Positions 59,912 to 64,000 of a stretch of 64,000 nucleotides of DNA are shown one piece after another; position 1 is the first letter of the stretch, and every line of letters starts with the position of its first letter. The stretch is from the NCBI RefSeq assembly GCF_000800015.1, contig NZ_JUGR01000002.1, positions 62,001 through 126,000 on the forward strand, written 5' to 3'. A model generated the notes under the pieces. That model saw only the letters and a program-made list of their open reading frames with translations. It did no database searches and was not told the origin of the DNA. The DNA comes from Terriglobus sp. TAA 43. Lineage in GTDB: Bacteria > Acidobacteriota > Terriglobia > Terriglobales > Acidobacteriaceae. A program made the translations under genes and the position numbers.

Positions 59912-62257
59912 TTATTGGTAAGCTCCCATCGACGGAGTCGTACCACGCTGATTTCCAATAATGTCAACTGGAGACATCTTGGAGGAAGTTCCTGCCGACT
60001 TACCAGCAGAGCTCGACTGCAGTGCGAAGTTAGTGCTCGAGGTAAAGCTGGGTGCCGTTGTAACCGGACGTGAGTCGAATGACGGAGCTGCTCCGGCACC
60101 GGACCACAGGTTATTCGTACCCGTTACACCCGCGCTCTTCGGCTGAATGTAAGGCTGCGCCGCTGATGGCTGAACGCAGATGTTGTTGGTTAGGTTGATG
60201 CCTGCTCCAGCGTAGACCACACCGAAGCATCCATTCTGGTTTCCAGTCGTGTAGGCGCCTGCATCCACGACGGTGTTGTTGTAGATCTGCACCGTGCCGC
60301 TGGTTGAAGCCGGAGGATCAGAGTTGATAGCAATGCCAGCTTCGTTTGCAACACCGTAAGGATTCGCGGCGGTCGCAACGTGAGCTACAACGTTGTTGTA
60401 GATCTCGACCGTTCCCAGTGAAGGATCAACCGATGCAAGCTGAATACCATCGCAGTATCCACCCGTGATGTTGTTGTCGTGCACGTGCAGGTCATACTGG
60501 TTGCCGCCTGTCGTCGCGTGGAACATGATGCTGCGGCAGTAGCCCTTAAAGTTCTGACCGATCGTGTTCCAGCCCACATCTGCGTGGTTCGCGTTCGAAG
60601 AGAAGTAGACAGCATGGTAGGTCTTGTCTACGTTTCCGCCGGTGTCGTGAACATTGTTTCCCTGGAATGCCCAGGTATCAGAAGTGGTGGTGGTTTCAGC
60701 AAGAACACATGCAGTTCCGCCAAGACCCGAAGGAGGAGCGGGGCAGGAAAGGCTGTTGTTGATGATGCGGATGTTGCCAGCCTCTGCATCGATAGCAGAG
60801 CTCTGACCAACAATGTTGAGGTTAGCGATGGTGATGTTCTTGCCCCATCCCTTTACGCCATTCGAAATGCTGGTGCTGCCAACATTCACGGTACCGCCGG
60901 GGTAGCCGACGATTGAGAGCTGGCTGGTTGCAGACTTACCGCCAAGATCCGTTGAAATGGCAGCGTTGTATCCGCGACCATCATCCATGCTGACGTTCGC
61001 TCCCGGCATCAGATAGATCACGGTGTTCTGCGAAGGTGAAGCCGAGTCCTTCGATGTTACGGAGTTGAAGGCTGCGCGCCACGTCTTAAACGGAGCTGCG
61101 AAGGTTCCATTGTTTGTATCAACGCCGTTAGGCGATACGAAGACGATCGTCGTCGGCGTGACAGTAAATGGAGAGCCGTTGGAAGCAAGTCCATTGGCGT
61201 TCACAACAATATTGCCCGTGGTTGCTGCCGATCCAAGCTGAGCAATAATCATGGTGTCAGACCAGGAGCAGAGGCTGCAGTTGGTTACAAGGTAGCCACC
61301 CAGCGTGAGGGTGCTTGATCCCTGCGATGCTCCGAAATGGCTACCGAAGATGCGAACGTAAACGCCGTTTCCGTTGTCGCCGCCCGTACCGGAACCAACA
61401 TTAAGATCCGTGTAATTGATGTGGGGTGCGCCAGTTGTGGAGCTACCGCCAGATGGCGGCGTGGCAGTCACTGCAACAGAGGTCGATGCAGTCTTGCTCG
61501 TGCTGCCGTTGCTTGCAACCAACGAGTACGAAGTCGTCGCTGTTGGCGAAACACTCATCGAGCCTGAAGTAGCAACAGCCGCACCGTTAAGCGTTACAGA
61601 TGTTGCCGAAGTCGAGCTCCAGGTAAGCGTTGTGCTCTGACCTGCAGTGATCGAAGTTGGCGAAGCGGTAATCGTTGCCGTCGGAGTTGCTGCTGAAGTC
61701 ACTGCAACAGATGTTGTCGCGGTCTTGCTTGTGCTTGCGTTCTTTGCAACCAGCGAATACGAAGTCGTCGCTGTTGGCGAAACACTCATCGAACCAGAAG
61801 TAGCTACTGCCGTACCGTTAAGCGTTACGGAGGTCGCCGATGTCGTGCTCCAGGTAAGAGTTGATTTCTGACCTGAAGTGATCGAAGTTGGCGAAGCTGT
61901 AATAGTTGCCGTCGGAGTTGTTGCGGCCGCCGTGACTGCCACAGAAGTTGTAGCCGTCTTGCTCGTGCTTCCGTTCTTGGCAACGAGCGAATATGTCGTA
62001 GTCGATGTAGGGGAAACTGTTTTCGAACCTGACGAAGCGACCGTAGCACCATTAAGTGTCACAGACGTAGCCGATGTCGTACTCCAGGTAAGAGTTGAGC
62101 TTTTGCCCGACGTAATAGAGGTAGGTGAGGCACTAATACTCGCCGATACATAGGACCCATGTCCTGAATGGCGCTGTGCAGATATACCCTGGCCGCCGCC
62201 AACGAGTATAGACGCACCGATGCATAAAGCTGCGAGACGACTTCTGTGAACTATCAA
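59912..62257 (-). CDS. Surface protein with Ig-like repeats, IPT/TIG domain and beta-helix
   Basis: 781 aa from TTG 62257 with GGAG ten bases upstream. Signal peptide (AALCIGASILVGGGQGISAQ), then three Ser/Thr-rich Ig-like repeats of 77-78 aa (about 39-116, 117-193, 194-263), nearly the same, each with ASPTSITSG...STLTWS, LNG, SPT.TT.YSLVA.N and SVAVT. After a Gly/Ser linker an IPT/TIG-like domain (about 275-365; DNGNGVYVRIFGSHFG, NIVVNANGLASNGSPFTVTP), then a right-handed beta-helix (about 368-740) with repeated NI..NNI, IYNN, and a C-terminal 'MGAYQ' tail of the choice-of-anchor Q type. Likely secreted or cell-surface adhesin or polysaccharide-binding protein. Confidence 0.85.
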   Translation of the reverse strand: MIVHRSRLAALCIGASILVGGGQGISAQRHSGHGSYVSASISASPTSITSGKSSTLTWSTTSATSVTLNGATVASSGSKTVSPTSTTTYSLVAKNGSTSKTATTSVAVTAAATTPTATITASPTSITSGQKSTLTWSTTSATSVTLNGTAVATSGSMSVSPTATTSYSLVAKNASTSKTATTSVAVTSAATPTATITASPTSITAGQSTTLTWSSTSATSVTLNGAAVATSGSMSVSPTATTSYSLVASNGSTSKTASTSVAVTATPPSGGSSTTGAPHINYTDLNVGSGTGGDNGNGVYVRIFGSHFGASQGSSTLTLGGYLVTNCSLCSWSDTMIIAQLGSAATTGNIVVNANGLASNGSPFTVTPTTIVFVSPNGVDTNNGTFAAPFKTWRAAFNSVTSKDSASPSQNTVIYLMPGANVSMDDGRGYNAAISTDLGGKSATSQLSIVGYPGGTVNVGSTSISNGVKGWGKNITIANLNIVGQSSAIDAEAGNIRIINNSLSCPAPPSGLGGTACVLAETTTTSDTWAFQGNNVHDTGGNVDKTYHAVYFSSNANHADVGWNTIGQNFKGYCRSIMFHATTGGNQYDLHVHDNNITGGYCDGIQLASVDPSLGTVEIYNNVVAHVATAANPYGVANEAGIAINSDPPASTSGTVQIYNNTVVDAGAYTTGNQNGCFGVVYAGAGINLTNNICVQPSAAQPYIQPKSAGVTGTNNLWSGAGAAPSFDSRPVTTAPSFTSSTNFALQSSSAGKSAGTSSKMSPVDIIGNQRGTTPSMGAYQ
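61469..62143 (-). repeat. Three tandem Ig-like coding repeats
   Basis: Units at 61910-62143, 61679-61909 and 61469-61678, each about 230 bp, highly similar in protein and clearly related in DNA. They code for one Ig-like domain each. Repeat number is likely to vary between strains (inference). Confidence 0.85.
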
Positions 62258-62394
62258 ACTGAATTACTCCAGGGGGAGATACATTACTTGCCCGGGTAAT
62301 TGCATTTCGGTGGCCGCAAATGACCTGAATATTTTGTGTGTGGTATGAGCAACTTAGAAGCATCAAAGAGAAGGCACAGAAAAATTCTGCTCAG

Positions 62395-62447
62395 TTATCG
62401 GTAACTTCTTCCGGAGAATCCTGCCTAATTAAGGTTTTTACCGATAA
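62395..62447. promoter_or_regulatory. Long-range inverted repeat upstream of the surface-protein gene
   Basis: TTATCGGTAA (62395-62404) and its exact complement TTACCGATAA (62438-62447), 33 bp apart. Each half is itself almost palindromic (TTANCGNTAA), with centres 43 bp or about four helical turns apart. Inside are TTCTTCCGGAGAA and CCTAATTAAGG, both self-complementary in part. Could be two operators or a branched RNA. Confidence 0.45.
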
Positions 62448-62927
62448 GTCAACTTGCCGCGCGGGGGATAAAACATCAAAATCTGACCCCGAAAACTCAA
62501 TAATTAAGTGTGAACAAAATTTGTCGCAAAAAATGCGATCTTATCCATTAGCGAGTATGTCGATCACGTGAACACATAACCGCTCGTCCCGAAGCAACCC
62601 TTGGGATTAATTAACCGCACAATAACCTCATCTTTTTTCACCAGATGATAGCGAGATAAAAACGAACTTCTGCCACGAGGGAGTCGACCCGATCAGAAGC
62701 AGGTTCTCGGCTCAAAGAGACGCGAAATGGGGAGACGCTCGCCAGAAGCGTCGAAGGATCTGACTCTCTCCATATCGGACAGAAACCAGCAGCTAACCTG
62801 GCCGGGGACATGGTGGGACCGAACCCGATCCAAATGCTGTCAAGCCCTGAATCGCACAACCGCCACAAAACAGGATGGTTACAGCTGGCATGGTATTTAG
62901 CTCAAACAGCTACAATAAGAAATAGAC

Positions 62928-62963
62928 AGTTAGGGCCGCGTTATGCGCGGCCCTAACTCTTTT
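62928..62963. terminator. Strong 13-bp terminator-like hairpin
   Basis: AGTTAGGGCCGCG (62928-62940), loop TTATG, CGCGGCCCTAACT (62946-62958), with CTTTT on the plus side. On the minus side it could end fmt transcripts, 130 bp after the stop. On the plus side no gene precedes it, but TACAAT lies at 62911-62916. Confidence 0.6.
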
Positions 62964-63087
62964 AGAAAGACGATTTTGCCTCTAACCCCAATGGGCAGAC
63001 GATTTTACAGCCACCCACGACGTAAACCCAATAGAAAGAAGATTTTAGAGAAACGGGGGGGGGGAGGGGGTGGGACGGCCTGCCTGG

Positions 63088-64000
63088 CTAACCGAAGACT
63101 TCGCCGCTCTTCAACTGAAATCCGCGCAGAAATTCCGCAGCGGCCATCCGCTTCTTCCCTTCAAGCTGCACTTCGTCGAAGACAACTGCCGATCCAGAAC
63201 CGCAAGCCACTTCCATCGCTCCATCGCGAATCGTGAGCGTTCCAACAGCAGCGGCACTTTGCTGGGAAGCAACATGCAATCCATGAACGATCAGCTTCTT
63301 CCCGCGGAGAGCGGTAAACGCTCCTGGCCAGGGCTGAAAGCCACGGAAGCGCTGGTCGATCTCGCGCGCGGTGAGTCCGAAGTCGATGCGAGCATCATCC
63401 CGCGTCAGGATAGGAGCAAGCGTCATCAGCGACTCATCCTGCTCTTCCGGCGTAATGGTGCCCGCTTCCAGCTTGGCAAGCGTCTCCGCCATCAACTCCG
63501 CACCAATCTGGGCGAGCGACACAAACAGCTCCGGCGAAGTGGTCGTATCAGTAATGGGAACAGACCGCTTCAGCAGCATCGGTCCGGTATCGAGCCCCGC
63601 ATTCAGCCGCATCGTAGTCACGCCAGTCTCCGCGTCACCCGCCGCAATCGCCCACTGAATGGGTGCGGCGCCACGCCAACGCGGCAACAACGAACCATGC
63701 CCGTTCAGGCAGCCATGCTTTGGCAGGTCCAGCATCCACTGTGGAATGATGCGGCCGTAGGCAACCACGATGATGGCATCGGGCGCACTGGCTTCCAGCG
63801 TGGAGCGAAGCTCCTGGTTAGTCTTGAGCTTCTCCGGCTGCAGCACAGGAATACCGTGCGCCGTCGCCGCCACCTTAACCGGCGTAGGATTCACCTCGCC
63901 ACTGCGACCCACCGGCTTATCCGGCTGCGACAGCACCAGAGCCACCTCGTGCCCGGCGGCAATGAGCGCCTCCAGCGTAGGCACGGCGAAGTGCGGTGTC
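63088..64000 (-). CDS. fmt: Methionyl-tRNA formyltransferase, 5' end cut by window edge
   Basis: About 304 codons are present; the reading frame runs off the right edge (codons read T-P-H-F-A-V-P-T-L-E-A at 63966-63999), so only the first few residues are missing. Formyltransferase motifs: VALVLSQPDKPVGR, VVAYGRIIPQWMLDLPKHGCLNGHGSLLPRWRGAAPIQWA with the catalytic Asn/His (N in CLNGHGSLLP; the usual form is NxHxSLLP), and AGLDTGPML with the Asp. The C-terminal OB-like domain (about 205-300) follows with FRGFQPWPGAFTAL. It formylates initiator Met-tRNA. Confidence 0.95.
   Translation of the reverse strand, partial: TPHFAVPTLEALIAAGHEVALVLSQPDKPVGRSGEVNPTPVKVAATAHGIPVLQPEKLKTNQELRSTLEASAPDAIIVVAYGRIIPQWMLDLPKHGCLNGHGSLLPRWRGAAPIQWAIAAGDAETGVTTMRLNAGLDTGPMLLKRSVPITDTTTSPELFVSLAQIGAELMAETLAKLEAGTITPEEQDESLMTLAPILTRDDARIDFGLTAREIDQRFRGFQPWPGAFTALRGKKLIVHGLHVASQQSAAAVGTLTIRDGAMEVACGSGSAVVFDEVQLEGKKRMAAAEFLRGFQLKSGEVFG

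Larger units (their letters stand above)
62258..63087. other. 830-bp gene-free, structured intergenic region
   Basis: No frame looks like protein. 62270-62640 is AT-rich and has the inverted pair TTATCGGTAA (62395-62404) and TTACCGATAA (62438-62447). 62640-62880 is GC-richer with local hairpins such as GACGCT-CGCCAGA-AGCGTC. A strong hairpin is at 62928-62958. Three GATTTT-containing imperfect repeats are at 62966-62977, 62996-63006 and 63035-63046, then a G run at 63055-63074. Holds the promoter of the surface-protein gene by necessity; no riboswitch family was recognised. Confidence 0.6.

Noticed and set aside
62338-62571. A 77-codon frame upstream of the surface-protein gene
   Set aside because: AT-rich, no ribosome binding site, no coding-type third-position bias and crossing the inverted repeat at 62395-62447.
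62640-62880. RNase P RNA, tmRNA, SRP RNA or 6S RNA
   Set aside because: The hallmark sequences of RNase P (GAGGAAAGTCC), tmRNA tag and SRP tetraloop region were looked for and are absent on both strands.
62966-63046. Possible remnant CRISPR array
   Set aside because: Only three short, imperfect repeats with unequal spacing (29 and 40 bp) and no cas gene in the window.

Overview
The window looks like a chromosomal segment of an Acidobacteriota bacterium of the Terriglobia type (Terriglobus, Granulicella or Edaphobacter relatives). Pointers are a GWxTD-domain protein, a TIGR03435-type protein, a carboxypeptidase-regulatory-domain beta-barrel protein, a fused AroD-AroE enzyme, a futalosine-pathway menaquinone gene (mqnC), a full diderm outer-membrane assembly set and moderately high GC with strong third-position GC. 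No species call can be made from the sequence alone. No prophage, integrase, transposase or CRISPR array was seen; most of the window is core or ordinary lineage-specific genome.

Layout. 0-4 kb: tRNA-Lys and an outer-membrane pair (GWxTD protein plus barrel) on the minus strand. 4-13 kb: an ABC/MacA-like efflux pair without a permease, a glycosyltransferase with a PAS histidine kinase, a DUF374 acyltransferase, a TPR protein, an M50 protease and trpS. 13-18 kb: a pentose locus (GntR regulator, GH43, xylonate dehydratase, FAH-family dehydratase) that fits the Weimberg route. 18-23 kb: H1-like protein, lon, pheA, and two small stress-type genes (lmo0937 family, CsbD). 23-34 kb: a long minus-strand run BamA/TamA-like, SurA-like, TamB, BON, UbiA, GDSL, the first three coupled by TGATG overlaps. 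34-37 kb: ThiF/MoeB-like, ABM monooxygenase, ECF sigma factor with a small partner. 37-47 kb: aroK behind an apparent aromatic-residue leader peptide/attenuator, AI-2E-type permease with a likely CTG start, ctaB, DUF420, pgeF, cyaY, ssb, aroDE, VKOR, DUF3565 and mqnC. 47-59.7 kb: outer-membrane protein, serine hydrolase, CDF transporter, PASTA protein, NmrA/TetR divergent pair, TIGR03435, LysR/MFS divergent pair, rsmB, and a MarR-DUF1398 pair. 59.9-64 kb: an Ig-repeat/beta-helix surface protein, an 830-bp structured gene-free stretch and the 5'-truncated fmt.

The most interesting non-coding signals are the putative leader-peptide attenuator of aroK (37101-37296) and a family of composite, multi-hairpin intergenic repeats confined to about 39.1-54.4 kb. 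In these repeats one hairpin keeps its architecture while its stem sequence changes on both arms, so pairing seems to be what is preserved.
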